A DNA stretch of 64,000 bases from CAZGMJ01 sp964526785 (GCA_964526785.1 CAZGMJ010000001.1:150592-214591), one strand, 5' to 3'; positions 42,654 to 51,722 are shown, counted from the stretch's first letter. The notes: generated by a model not told the origin, from the letters alone. A program made the numbers and translations.

Positions 42654-43364
42654 TCACGGTGTACCCTCTGATAATATATCCATCTCTCGACGGAGTTCCT
42701 CGATGCACTGGCGGGTCTCCCGCATGCAGCAGTCGTTCCCCCTGTTTCTGCCGATCAGAGTCTCGATATCCGCCAATGTATCCACGTCATCCCACACGGG
42801 CATCTCTGCGACAGATCGCCCGTTCCCGACCAGCTCGCCCATGGTCTGTCGGCACACCCGATTGCCGCCCCAATGCACCCCGTCGAATGCCTCTGGCAGA
42901 AACCCGTCTCGCGAAAAGCCGATCAGGTAATACCCGCCGTCTCCGCTTGGCCCGACAACCGCTTCATGCGATTTCAGCGACTCCAAAGCTCGCAACAGAA
43001 CATCTGCACGCAGATCGGGCAGATCCGAGCCTATACAGACCGCACGTTGAACTCCATCTGCAAACGCCCGCTCGAAACCGCACTTCATATTTGCTCCCAG
43101 ATCGTCATAGGGTTGCCCGGCACAACACACATCCGATCCCAGCAGCGACCGCGCCTGCTCGACGGCATCGGCCGGATGAACGTACACAACCAGCGGCACA
43201 CACGTGCTCCGCGCAACGACAAGTGTGTCACGCAGAAACGACGTATAAAGCCGAAGCGCTGCCGCCTCGCCGACCTCCGACGCCAGACGAGTCTTCACCG
43301 CGCCGCGCTGCGGGCATTTCGCAAAGACAAGCAGGCACCGATCTTCTGCGTCCCTCATTGTCAT
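42654..43364 (-). CDS. TIGR04282-type (DUF2064) glycosyltransferase of arsenosugar clusters
   Basis: 236 residues. The GT-A fold start LLVFAKCPQRGAVKTRLA is diagnostic, followed by CIGSDLPDL and VVGPSGDGGYYLIGF. These proteins are annotated as arsenosugar biosynthesis glycosyltransferases because of linkage to arsS; it transfers or activates a sugar, but the biochemistry is not well established. Here it lies between ArsS and the MerA-like gene. Confidence 0.87.
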   Translation of the reverse strand: MTMRDAEDRCLLVFAKCPQRGAVKTRLASEVGEAAALRLYTSFLRDTLVVARSTCVPLVVYVHPADAVEQARSLLGSDVCCAGQPYDDLGANMKCGFERAFADGVQRAVCIGSDLPDLRADVLLRALESLKSHEAVVGPSGDGGYYLIGFSRDGFLPEAFDGVHWGGNRVCRQTMGELVGNGRSVAEMPVWDDVDTLADIETLIGRNRGNDCCMRETRQCIEELRREMDILSEGTP

Positions 43365-43427
43365 ATCTTCACCGTGTCACAATACTGCCAGTCGACGCAA
43401 TGCCCATCCCGCCGGCTCTTCCGCAGA

Positions 43428-44387
43428 CTACACAAGCGATCCCGTACAGCTCGACCCGGCCCCTGCAGTACAACAGAAGCAGTGATCCTGGGTAACTATC
43501 GGCACTTCGCCCGCAAGCAAGTCCTCCAACTGCTCGATGGTCGCGGGACGCCCGTCTCCGTCGCGCAGTGGCAGCGAGAGAGCCTGATTGAAATCACAGT
43601 TGTAAAGCATGCCCTGATAGCCCACGCTTATGAGCGAGCGGCACATAATACTGCCCACCGCCCCGGCGTTGAAACTCTGCCTCAGCAACGCCATGTATCG
43701 CTCGAACGCCCCTGCATCTTCCAGGTGCTTTCGGAACCGCCCAATAGGTGCGTTCGTTATCGTGAACAAATGACTGAACGCAATCCCGTACGTCGTCGCC
43801 AGTTCCTCTTTGTACGCCGCCTCCAATTCCTCCTGCGGTCCGGGCAACACGCCGCCACCTGGATTGTACACCAGGTTCAACTCCAGCCCGTCCCGGCCAT
43901 ATCCCAGAGCATTGAGCATCTGCAATGCCTCAACGCTCCTGCCAAAAACACCCTCTCCGCGCTGGCCGTCAACGTTCTCCTGAGAGTAGCAGGGCAGCGA
44001 AGCCACAAGGCACACTCTATTATCGCTGTACCAGCGGCCGACCCATTCCATCCCCGCCTCCAGCAGCACCGTCAGATTCGTCCGTACCATGAGCCGGCCT
44101 GCGTATGCCTTCACCGCCTCCAGAAAGAACCGGAAATCCGGATTCAACTCCGGGCACCCTCCTGTAACATCCACGCAAAGGCCCGGCCGATGCTTCACAA
44201 ATGCGACGATTGCTTCCATTACCCCTCTGCGCATCAGCTTCCCGCCGTTCGGCCCGGCCCCAACATGGCAGTGCTCGCACGATTGGTTGCAGCGATTGCC
44301 CAGATTAACCTGCAACGTTCGCAAGTCCTCGAGCCTCAGCAGTCCGGGATCCACGGCTGCGACACGCTGTCCGAAATCTGATCCCAT
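43428..44387 (-). CDS. arsS: Radical SAM protein ArsS, arsenosugar biosynthesis
   Basis: 319 residues from the ATG at 44387, one base after the TGA of the upstream glycosyltransferase. The radical SAM cluster motif is CNQSCEHC (CxxxCxxC) near residue 35, in the frame LQVNLGNRCNQSCEHCHVGA. GGCPELNP and a C-terminal cluster of cysteines in QDHCFCCTAGAGSSCTG match the ArsS length and layout. ArsS adds the deoxyadenosyl group of SAM to an arsenic compound. No ArsM methyltransferase is seen here, so the substrate must come from elsewhere or the pathway differs. Confidence 0.88.
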   Translation of the reverse strand: MGSDFGQRVAAVDPGLLRLEDLRTLQVNLGNRCNQSCEHCHVGAGPNGGKLMRRGVMEAIVAFVKHRPGLCVDVTGGCPELNPDFRFFLEAVKAYAGRLMVRTNLTVLLEAGMEWVGRWYSDNRVCLVASLPCYSQENVDGQRGEGVFGRSVEALQMLNALGYGRDGLELNLVYNPGGGVLPGPQEELEAAYKEELATTYGIAFSHLFTITNAPIGRFRKHLEDAGAFERYMALLRQSFNAGAVGSIMCRSLISVGYQGMLYNCDFNQALSLPLRDGDGRPATIEQLEDLLAGEVPIVTQDHCFCCTAGAGSSCTGSLV

Positions 44388-44388
44388 G

Positions 44389-45120
44389 TCATGCCTCTTT
44401 GGATACATTGTCTTTGTAATGCCCGGCCAGCCTTTCGGGACTGACCCCGAATCGATACAGATTGCGCAACACAATATGCCTGAGCGTTGAATGCACAACG
44501 CCTTCCTTTTCCCACCTACGTGGACTCGTCTCCACCCGGTCGCGCAAAATGCAGATTTTGTGGCCTTTTCTTCGAATGCGCAGCATCAACGCGACATCTT
44601 CCATCAGCGGAATATCGTCGTACCCGCCGATGCTCTCGAAATACGCCCTGCGAATGAAAATTGCCTGATCCCCGTAGGGCACCCGCGTCACACGCGAACG
44701 AATGCGGGCCAGCGCAGCGATGCACCGCAAACTCAACCTCTCCGATTCGATCCCGAGGTCGAAAGCGCCGCCCACAATGCTTTCATCTTTCAATACCTCT
44801 TGAATCGTGTCGAATGCCCCGGCCGGCAGCCGCGTATCGGCATGCAGAAACAGCACCGTTTCGCCCCGCGCAGCAGCCGCACCTGCATTCATCTGGCTGC
44901 CTCGTCCTTTGTCCGCTGTCATCGTCACCACGTCGCTGTCCGCAACAGCCTCGATGGTGCTCCCCGCGGAATTGCCGTCAACGATGATGATCTCGCATCG
45001 CTTGCCGGCCGCAACGGACCGCATATGCCGAATCATCTCGTTGACCCGCTCTTGCTCCTGCCATACCGGCACGACTACCGAGAATCTGCAATCCCTTGTC
45101 TGCTGCAATGCCGTTGCCAT
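44389..45120 (-). CDS. TIGR04283-type glycosyltransferase (family 2)
   Basis: 243 residues. The GT2 start FSVVVPVWQEQERVNEMIRH, then IIIVDGNSAGSTIE, GRGSQMNAGAAAARGETVLF and LHADTRLP carry the DxD-type region; YGDQAIFIRRAYFESIGGY follows. This form is associated with arsS gene clusters. It is the first gene of the minus-strand group (GT2, ArsS, TIGR04282, MerA-like). The intergenic 215 bases up to glmS show no evident gene. Confidence 0.87.
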   Translation of the reverse strand: MATALQQTRDCRFSVVVPVWQEQERVNEMIRHMRSVAAGKRCEIIIVDGNSAGSTIEAVADSDVVTMTADKGRGSQMNAGAAAARGETVLFLHADTRLPAGAFDTIQEVLKDESIVGGAFDLGIESERLSLRCIAALARIRSRVTRVPYGDQAIFIRRAYFESIGGYDDIPLMEDVALMLRIRRKGHKICILRDRVETSPRRWEKEGVVHSTLRHIVLRNLYRFGVSPERLAGHYKDNVSKEA

Positions 45121-45334
45121 AGCCTCGATCTGCAGTATGTTCCAACCGTTAGTCCTTCAAGATGAAGGCGCCAGTGTAGCAGATGCAAATGTGTACGCCG
45201 AGCGGGAAATAACGCAAGGCGATGAATAATTGCAGCAATGATTGCGGGCATCCCCCGTCTGTGGCCCGTAGGGCGCCGGTGCCGCAAATCTCAGGACGGC
45301 TTGATGGAATAGCCGCCTGATGGTCCGGCTGTCG

Positions 45335-47203
45335 CTACTCCACCGTTACGCTCTTGGCTAGGTTGCGGGGCTTGTCCACGTCGTGACCCCGCAGTACCGC
45401 CGCATGATACGCAAGCAGTTGTAGCGGCACCACAGTCACCAGGGGCTGAAGCAACTCGGGTACGTCCGGCACCGTAATCAGGTGATCCGCGTGCTCGGCA
45501 ATGTTTCCGTCGCCTTCCGTGGCAACCACGATCGTTCTGCCGCCGCGTGCCCGCACCTCCGCGATATTGCCCATGATCTTGTCATATTGCGGCCCGGAAG
45601 GTGCAACGAAAACCGCCGGCATACCGTCCACTATTAATGCAATCGGACCGTGCTTCATCTCGGCCGCGGGCAACCCCTCGGCATGAATGTAGCTGATCTC
45701 CTTGAGTTTCAACGCCCCCTCCAAAGCTACCGGGTAGTTGAAGCCTCTGCCAAGAAACAGCCAGTTCTCCCGTTCCATATTAGCCTCGGCGATCTTGCGG
45801 ATATGCTCCGAACTCTCGAGCACCCGCCCGATCACGTTCGGGATCTCCGAAAACTCCTCGATCATCCTGTCGGCCGCCGCACTGCTGATATGCCTCCGCC
45901 GTGCCAGCTCTATCGCAAGCATTGTCAACACCGCCACCTGCGCCGTAAACGCCTTCGTGCTCGCCACCCCGATCTCCGGCCCGACGTGCAGATATACGCC
46001 CGCGTCCGTCGCCCGCGCGATCGACGAGCCGACCACGTTGACCACACCAAGCACCGTTGCCCCGCGCTCTTTCGCCTGCTCCACAGCCGCCAGCGTATCA
46101 GCCGTCTCGCCCGACTGGCTGATCGCAATCACCACCGTCCCGTCCTCGATAATGGGATTGCGATAGCGAAACTCGCTGGCGTACTCCGTCTCCGTCGGGA
46201 TCCTTGCGAGCTGCTCGAAAAGGAACTCGCCCACGAGTCCCGCATGAAACGCCGTCCCGCACGCCGTGATAATCACCCGCTTGGTTCGTGTCAGTTCCCG
46301 AAGGTAGCCCGACAGCCCGCCCAACTTGATCTTGTTCGCATGGTGATCGATCCGCCCGCCCATGCACGTCGTCAGTGCTTCGGGCTGCTCGAATATCTCT
46401 TTGAGCATGTGGTGCTCGAAACCGGCAAGTTCAATCTGTTCAAGCGAAAACTCGATCTGCTTGAGATCCTTCGTTACCGTCACGTTATCGATGGTCTTCG
46501 TGTAGAACCGCTCCGGCGTCGCAACCACCATCTCATTATCCGAAAGATAAATCGCCTGCGTGGTATGCTCCACAATCGCCGCCGCGTCCGACGCCAGAAT
46601 GTACTCGTTATTGCCGACGCCCAGGATCAGCGGGCTCCCCTTCTTCGCCCCGATCAACATCTCCGGATAATCGCTGCACATAATCGCCAGTCCGTATGTG
46701 CCGTGAATCTCGCGCAAACCCCGTTGCACCGCCCACTCGAACCGATTCTGCGCACCTAGTTCCTGCGGCGCATCGGCCTCGCACGCCATCGTGTAGAAAT
46801 AACCGATCAGATTCGCCACGACCTCCGAGTCCGTATCGCTCGCAAACGCTATCCCCTCGTTCTTCAGCCACGTCTTGAGCGTTCCATAGTTCTCGATGAT
46901 TCCATTGTGCACGATCGCGATCCGGCCGCTGTAGTCGGGATGAGGATGCGCATTGGTCGTGTTCGGCTCGCCGTGCGTCGCCCACCGCGTATGCCCCACG
47001 CCAAGACTCTGAGAGGCGTCAGCGTTATCGAGTATCCCCTCCAGCGCCGCTATGCGTCCGCTGGTCTTGCGAATGCTGATGGCTCCGCCGTCGAGTAATG
47101 CCACGCCCGCCGAGTCATAACCCCTGTATTCCAGACGTTTGAGCCCTTCGACCAGGATCGGCTGGGCCGCCTTCTTGCCGAGATATGCTACAATGCCACA
47201 CAT
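45335..47203 (-). CDS. glmS: Glutamine-fructose-6-phosphate aminotransferase
   Basis: 622 residues from the ATG at 47203 (MCGIVAYLG), with AAAGGA ahead; the open frame reaches further, but the catalytic Cys must be the residue after the initiator Met. The N-terminal class II glutaminase and the two SIS domains (GTAFHAGLVGEF; AISQSGETADTLAAVEQAKE) are clear, and the C-terminus ends PRNLAKSVTVE as in the family. The enzyme makes glucosamine-6-phosphate for cell wall and LPS. The leader shows no glmS ribozyme. Confidence 0.97.
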   Translation of the reverse strand: MCGIVAYLGKKAAQPILVEGLKRLEYRGYDSAGVALLDGGAISIRKTSGRIAALEGILDNADASQSLGVGHTRWATHGEPNTTNAHPHPDYSGRIAIVHNGIIENYGTLKTWLKNEGIAFASDTDSEVVANLIGYFYTMACEADAPQELGAQNRFEWAVQRGLREIHGTYGLAIMCSDYPEMLIGAKKGSPLILGVGNNEYILASDAAAIVEHTTQAIYLSDNEMVVATPERFYTKTIDNVTVTKDLKQIEFSLEQIELAGFEHHMLKEIFEQPEALTTCMGGRIDHHANKIKLGGLSGYLRELTRTKRVIITACGTAFHAGLVGEFLFEQLARIPTETEYASEFRYRNPIIEDGTVVIAISQSGETADTLAAVEQAKERGATVLGVVNVVGSSIARATDAGVYLHVGPEIGVASTKAFTAQVAVLTMLAIELARRRHISSAAADRMIEEFSEIPNVIGRVLESSEHIRKIAEANMERENWLFLGRGFNYPVALEGALKLKEISYIHAEGLPAAEMKHGPIALIVDGMPAVFVAPSGPQYDKIMGNIAEVRARGGRTIVVATEGDGNIAEHADHLITVPDVPELLQPLVTVVPLQLLAYHAAVLRGHDVDKPRNLAKSVTVE

Positions 47204-47264
47204 AGTTGCACGTCCTTTAATGAAGTTCTCTTGCTCTTCCTTGTAATCGGCACCGGGCAGGGGC

Positions 47265-47293
47265 ATTATCAACCCCAAAAAGCCGAAAAACAA
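47265..47293 (-). promoter_or_regulatory. Candidate promoter for glmS
   Basis: Minus-strand TTGTTT (47293-47288), 17-base spacer, GATAAT (47270-47265), about 61 bases upstream of the ATG. The -35 box is weak. Confidence 0.35.
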
Positions 47294-47525
47294 TCAAAAA
47301 ACTGACGGGACGCTCGCTCTAACCCCTGTGACCCTTTCCCGCTCTCAACGGCTGTTGTGCGGACCGTGCAGCGACTGCCTTATCGGTCCTCGATCTCTGT
47401 GCCGGACAAATGGCTTGCGGTGGAACTTGCAATCTTGGCGTTGCAATCCTGACGCAAAGTGTCTGCAGCAAAAGGCAACAGCGAGTGAGTCTGGAATGCT
47501 ATCGTTGCTTGCCCGCCCGCTGGTG

Positions 47526-48143
47526 TCAGGGCGCTTCGGCCGGCTCGATCACATGCTGTTGTTTGAAGGCATTGCCGGAGAGATGATCGATAAATGTGAG
47601 TTTGACCGTCAGCGGGTCGCTGAAATCGCTTACCGCCTGCGAAACGTCGAATGTCAGGCGGAAATTTGTCCGCATCAGTGTATTGAACCACGATTCGGCC
47701 AGTTCTTCCGGCCCGACCTCCCAATGCCCGAGCTTGGCCTGCCCGTTCGGGTTCTCCAGGTTCCACAACTCCACCCCGATCGAACCGGTTGCCTTGATGA
47801 TATCGCCGTGTGTGTCCACCGGCTCGATATAGACGATCAGCGATTCTTTCACGCCGTCGTCATCCTTATCGTAAAAGCCGGTATGCTTGGCCAGGCGAAC
47901 CTCGCTGAGCTTGTATATGTTCTCGCCTTTAACGTCTTCCGGCAGATCCGCCAGGACCTCAATGCGGTCCTGCAACTGCTTGATCTCGGTCTCCGCCTGC
48001 GCGAGTTCGTTCTCCAAATCAGCGTTGCGCTGATTCAGCGCCTCGACTTCATCCTGCAGCGCAATCTCTCGCGTCATATCTCCCATGCAGCCGCCGGCTG
48101 CCGCAACCGCTGTCAGAACCAGTAGAATGCCAGTCGTTCGCAC
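47526..48143 (-). CDS. Coiled-coil lipoprotein, unknown function
   Basis: 205 residues from a GTG at 48143 with AAAGG upstream. The lipobox is AVAAAGGC. Residues about 25-70 form a heptad coiled coil (EVEALNQRNADLENELAQAE, TEIKQLQDRIEVL). The C-terminal 120 residues are beta-rich with YIEPVDTHGDIIKATGSIG. I recognise no family. It lies just after the two clpP genes and before glmS. Confidence 0.75.
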   Translation of the reverse strand: MRTTGILLVLTAVAAAGGCMGDMTREIALQDEVEALNQRNADLENELAQAETEIKQLQDRIEVLADLPEDVKGENIYKLSEVRLAKHTGFYDKDDDGVKESLIVYIEPVDTHGDIIKATGSIGVELWNLENPNGQAKLGHWEVGPEELAESWFNTLMRTNFRLTFDVSQAVSDFSDPLTVKLTFIDHLSGNAFKQQHVIEPAEAP

Positions 48144-48188
48144 TGTTACGGCCTTTCAATAGGACACTGCAGGATACGCGGGCGCCGC

Positions 48189-48821
48189 CTATTCTTCCGA
48201 GTCCTTCTTCCGTACGATCTCGGGCGCTCGCTGGAGAATCCGGTCCGCCAGCCCGTAATCGATGGCCTCCTTCGCCTCGAGCCAGAGATTGCGATCGCAG
48301 TCCTTCTCGACCTTTTCCTTGGTTTGGCCCGTATGGCTTGCCAGGATGTCGTATATGAGACTGCGCAGACGAAGGATCTCCTGGGCCTCGATGTCCAGAT
48401 CTGTCGCCGGGCCGATCAACTGGCCGGATATCAGAGGCTGGTGAAGGAGAATACGATTGTTCTTCAACAGAAAACGCTTGCCCGCCGCGCCGCCTGCCAT
48501 CAATACCGCCCCCATGCTCGCCGCCTGCCCGATACAGTATGTGGCCACATCACAACGCAGAAACTGCATCGTATCGTAGATGGCCAGCCCCGACGTGATC
48601 GAACCGCCCGGCGAGTTGATGTAGAAATGGATGTCCGACTCGGCGTCCTCATTGCTGAGAAAGAGCATCTGCGCGATGATCAGGTTTGCTGTATCGTCGT
48701 TAACCTGTCCACCCAGAAAAACGATCCGGTCCTTGAGCAGACGCGAGTAGATGTCGTAAGATCGCTCCGTCCGTCCGCTCTTCTCTATTACGATCGGCAC
48801 AAGATGTTGATTTATGCTCAT
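48189..48821 (-). CDS. clpP: ClpP-family protease subunit with Ser-His-Asn triad
   Basis: 210 residues from the ATG at 48821. The ClpP fold is complete: YINSPGGSI, GQAASMGAVL with nucleophile Ser102, and LLHQPL with His127. Aligning by the conserved EAKEAIDYG segment, the third triad position falls on Asn178 (CDRNLWL), whereas E. coli has Asp in ERDRF. An Asn at this position is known in Listeria ClpP1, which needs a partner ClpP2 for activity. Its partner would be the clpP at 48878 just upstream. No clpX or clpA follows. Confidence 0.93.
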   Translation of the reverse strand: MSINQHLVPIVIEKSGRTERSYDIYSRLLKDRIVFLGGQVNDDTANLIIAQMLFLSNEDAESDIHFYINSPGGSITSGLAIYDTMQFLRCDVATYCIGQAASMGAVLMAGGAAGKRFLLKNNRILLHQPLISGQLIGPATDLDIEAQEILRLRSLIYDILASHTGQTKEKVEKDCDRNLWLEAKEAIDYGLADRILQRAPEIVRKKDSEE

Positions 48822-48877
48822 ATTGTTTCGTCCTGTTTCTTCCAAAATCGACCCGCTCGGCAACCTCGTCCGGCTGG

Positions 48878-49552
48878 CTACTCCTTCTTCTCGCCCTTGC
48901 TCTTGCCGTCTTTCTTCTCTTGTTCATTTTCGTCGTGCAGCACCGTGTCGATCAGGCCGTAATCTTTCGCCTCGTCGGCCGTCAGGTATCGGTCCCGCTC
49001 GGTTTCAGCCTGGATTTTCTCGACCGATTGGCCCGTATGCTTGGCCAGGATCTTGTTGATTACCTTCTTGGCTTTCAGTATCTCTTCGGCCTGGATCTGT
49101 ATGTCCGCCGCCTGTCCCGTCACGCCGCCCCAGGGCTGGTGCAGCATAACCTTTGCGTGGGGCAGGGCGAAACGTTTGCCCTTCTCGCCCGCCGCCAGGA
49201 CAATCGCCGCACCCGACTGCGCCCGTCCGATACAGTACGTTGCCACAGGTGATCCGATAAAGCACATGGTGTCGTAGATCGCCATCGTGTCGTCCACACT
49301 GCCGCCCGGAGAGTTGATGTACAAACTGATCTCGCTGTTCCGCTTCAGATTGTCCAGATGCAGCATTTTCATGATGACTTCCGTTGCCCGCGCATAATTG
49401 ATCTCGCCGATCAGGAAGATAATGCGGTTGTCGAGCAGCAGATCGTCCAGGCTCATCTGCCGGAACCTCTGGTACTGCGCGCCGGTGGCACCGTACTGGC
49501 TGTATTGCTCCATGTTTCTGACTGCCTCCAATGAGGGCCGCTGTATAGACAT
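48878..49552 (-). CDS. clpP: ATP-dependent Clp protease proteolytic subunit, canonical triad
   Basis: 224 residues, ATG at 49552. Motifs YINSPGGSV, CIGRAQSGAAIV with Ser113, MLHQPW with His138 and TERDRYL with Asp187 give a normal Ser-His-Asp triad. The short charged C-terminal tail (ENEQEKKDGKSKGEKKE) is unusual. It is 95 bases after tig and 56 bases ahead of the second clpP. Two ClpP types in tandem are also seen in other Planctomycetes and Cyanobacteria. Confidence 0.95.
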   Translation of the reverse strand: MSIQRPSLEAVRNMEQYSQYGATGAQYQRFRQMSLDDLLLDNRIIFLIGEINYARATEVIMKMLHLDNLKRNSEISLYINSPGGSVDDTMAIYDTMCFIGSPVATYCIGRAQSGAAIVLAAGEKGKRFALPHAKVMLHQPWGGVTGQAADIQIQAEEILKAKKVINKILAKHTGQSVEKIQAETERDRYLTADEAKDYGLIDTVLHDENEQEKKDGKSKGEKKE

Positions 49553-49647
49553 CCGTTGCTTCCTTTAACCTCAAATACTACATTGTATGCGTGACTGCAG
49601 TTCCCTTGCCCCGGTCGTGGCGAATCACCTCGTAGTCATCGGCGGTT

Positions 49648-51261
49648 TTACCCGTCCGTCTTCTTTTTAGACGAGCTTTTGCTCTTCTTGCTGGTCTTCT
49701 TCTCGGACTTCGATTCCTTCTTAGCCGCCTTTTTCTTTGATTTCTTGCCCTTCTTCGCCTTTTTTTCGGGCTCTACTTCCGTGATCTTTGCCGATTCAAG
49801 CAGCTTGGCGATGCATTTATCGGTACGCACTTCCAGCCGGAACTGGCCCAGTGAACCGTTCCGCTCCATCTGCTCGCGCATCTTCTCGGGTCGTTGCTGC
49901 TGCTGGATCGCCAACTGAGCGATATGCCCGTTGATTTCCTCCTCGCTCACTTCGATATCCAGTTTGTCGGCCACCTTGTCCATGATGAAGAACGTCTTAA
50001 GCTGGTCCTTGGCCTGTTCCTCACTGCTCGCTCGCAGTTTCTCCATCTGCTCCTCGATCTGCTCTCGCGACAACCCGCGCATCATAAGGTTCGTGAACTG
50101 GCGCTGCAGAATCGACCCTGCCTGCTCGGCCACGATGCTCGTCGGAAGGTCAAAATCCGTATTCTCAAGCAGGTGCTTGTAAATCTGTTCGCTCATCTCC
50201 GACCGGGATTGCTGCTCGATCTGCCCCTGCAACTGGTCCTGGATGCGTTCGCGAAGCTCTTCCTCGTTTTCAACGCCGACCCGCTGAAAGAGAGCCTCGT
50301 CAAGTTCGCCGGGCTTGAGCCACTTGACGTCCTTGATCTCCATCTTCAGCTCGACCTGTTTGCCCCGGTACTCCTCCTTGAAATACGTCTTCGGCACTTC
50401 CACCGTCGCGCTCTTGGTCTCGCCCGCCTTGGCCCCCGTCAATATCTCGTCCAGATTCTCGACCGGAATCGAGGCGACGAATCCATTGTGCCGTACGTAA
50501 ATGCTTGTATCCTCGAAATGTTCCTGTCTCGGACCGCCTTGCTCTTGCTCGCTTGTTGCTTCCTCCTCGCCTTTCGCCTCTTGCTCGGCCTTGCTCTCTT
50601 TCTCGCCCTCGTCTGCTTCGCCGCCTTCGACCCGCAGCGTCACATCTGCCACGACCTGATCGTCCTCTTCAGCCGCCTCACCCTTCTTCCGCGGCGTCCA
50701 GACGCCCGCAAGACGCTGCATTTGCTCGATTTCCCGGTCGACCTGCTCGTCCGTGATCTCGTGCTTGGTCCGTGTAACCTCGATTCCCTCAAGTTCGGGC
50801 AACTCGAACTCAGGTCTGACCTCCACCTCGAACTCGAATTGAAGCGGCCCCTCTTCAGGCAACTCGATCTTCTCATGATCGAAATCAGGCTCACCGATCG
50901 TGTCCAGTTCCTTGTCCTTCAAAGCCGCTTCGCTCGCATCGATCAGCAGCTTGAGCTTCACCTGCTCGCTCGCCTCCTTGCCGAATCGCTTCTCCAGAAG
51001 CCGCCTCGGGGCCCGACCCTTGCGAAACCCGGGAACAATCGCGTCTCTGCGCAACTGATTGTACTGCTCGTCCGTTGCTTCTTTGATCTTGTCCGCGGGG
51101 ATCTCGATAGATATCTTCTTCCGGCACGGCCCCGCATCCTCGATCGATACGTTGTAGTCCGACTGCGTCTCTGCATCGTCGGCCTTTACCTCCGTATCTT
51201 CTGCCTCAGTCTGAGCCTGCTTCTCATCACCGGTCATTGCGTCTTTCTCTTCTTCGGCCAT
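49648..51261 (-). CDS. tig: Trigger factor, enlarged
   Basis: 537 residues against a usual 430-450. ATG at 51261 has CAGGAG upstream. After an acidic N-terminal stretch of about 35 residues, the ribosome-binding domain has the signature GFRKGRAPRRLLEKRFG. The PPIase region carries an acidic low-complexity insert (EGEKESKAEQEAKGEEEATS). The C-terminal chaperone domain is normal and is followed by a Lys/Ser-rich tail (KKAKKGKKSKKKAAKK and on). Trigger factor binds nascent chains at the ribosome. tig followed by clpP is the common order; here two clpP follow. Confidence 0.95.
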   Translation of the reverse strand: MAEEEKDAMTGDEKQAQTEAEDTEVKADDAETQSDYNVSIEDAGPCRKKISIEIPADKIKEATDEQYNQLRRDAIVPGFRKGRAPRRLLEKRFGKEASEQVKLKLLIDASEAALKDKELDTIGEPDFDHEKIELPEEGPLQFEFEVEVRPEFELPELEGIEVTRTKHEITDEQVDREIEQMQRLAGVWTPRKKGEAAEEDDQVVADVTLRVEGGEADEGEKESKAEQEAKGEEEATSEQEQGGPRQEHFEDTSIYVRHNGFVASIPVENLDEILTGAKAGETKSATVEVPKTYFKEEYRGKQVELKMEIKDVKWLKPGELDEALFQRVGVENEEELRERIQDQLQGQIEQQSRSEMSEQIYKHLLENTDFDLPTSIVAEQAGSILQRQFTNLMMRGLSREQIEEQMEKLRASSEEQAKDQLKTFFIMDKVADKLDIEVSEEEINGHIAQLAIQQQQRPEKMREQMERNGSLGQFRLEVRTDKCIAKLLESAKITEVEPEKKAKKGKKSKKKAAKKESKSEKKTSKKSKSSSKKKTDG

Positions 51262-51338
51262 TCAAATGCTCCTGTACCGTTCAATCTGTCCGCCATGGCG
51301 ACTACCTTGTATCACCGCCACGGCCTGCTGTTGACAAA

Positions 51339-51374
51339 CAAAAAAGGCTCAGGGGAAAACCGCATCCCTCAGCC
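51339..51374 (-). terminator. Terminator, probably for tRNA-Gly
   Basis: On the minus strand a 9-bp stem with one mismatch (GGCTGAGGG / CCCTGAGCC) is followed by TTTTTTG. It lies between tRNA-Gly and tig, oriented to end the tRNA transcript. Confidence 0.65.
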
Positions 51375-51391
51375 AAACTGATCGAATTCAA

Positions 51392-51512
51392 TTCTGCGAC
51401 GCCTCCGACGCAGAACCTTAACGCTACGGCGACCAACGCCAAGACTACACTTAGCCGGTACCTCGCCGAAACTATATGGGCCCTCGGATCAATAACCGAC
51501 GACCGGGCCCAT
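51392..51512 (-). other. Two further hairpins between tRNA-Gly and its terminator
   Basis: Perfect inverted repeats at 51476-51483/51505-51512 (ATGGGCCC...GGGCCCAT) and at 51392-51398/51409-51415 (TTCTGCG...CGCAGAA) lie downstream of tRNA-Gly. No T-tract follows them. They may fold in the tRNA precursor's trailer. Confidence 0.4.
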
Positions 51513-51530
51513 CCGTGGGCAAAAGTCCAA

Positions 51531-51602
51531 AGCGGGCGATGAGATTTGAACTCACGACATTCACGTTGGCAACGTGACGCTCTACCACTGAGCTACGCCC
51601 GC
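51531..51602 (-). tRNA. tRNA-Gly, anticodon GCC
   Basis: Cloverleaf on the minus strand: acceptor GCGGGCG pairs with CGCCCGC, D arm TAGCTCAGTGGTAGAGC, anticodon arm CACGTTGCCAACGTG with GCC, T arm with GAGTTCAAATCTC. The discriminator base is at 51531. CCA is not encoded. Confidence 0.95.
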
Positions 51603-51722
51603 AACAAATACGCGCCCTAATATACGAACGATGCCCGATGCCTGCAAGAGTTTTTTGCCCAAAAATCGGCTGCTCAGGCCGGAAAAAAACCGCAACCCGT
51701 CCGCCCTTGCGCTTTTCCACGG

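Noticed and set aside
43428..44498. Longer ArsS start at 44498
   Set aside because: It would overlap the glycosyltransferase by 110 bases; the ATG one base after its stop fits the usual coupling and family length.
47204..47330. glmS ribozyme
   Set aside because: The leader shows none of the ribozyme core that I know; only an ordinary promoter-like pair of boxes was seen.
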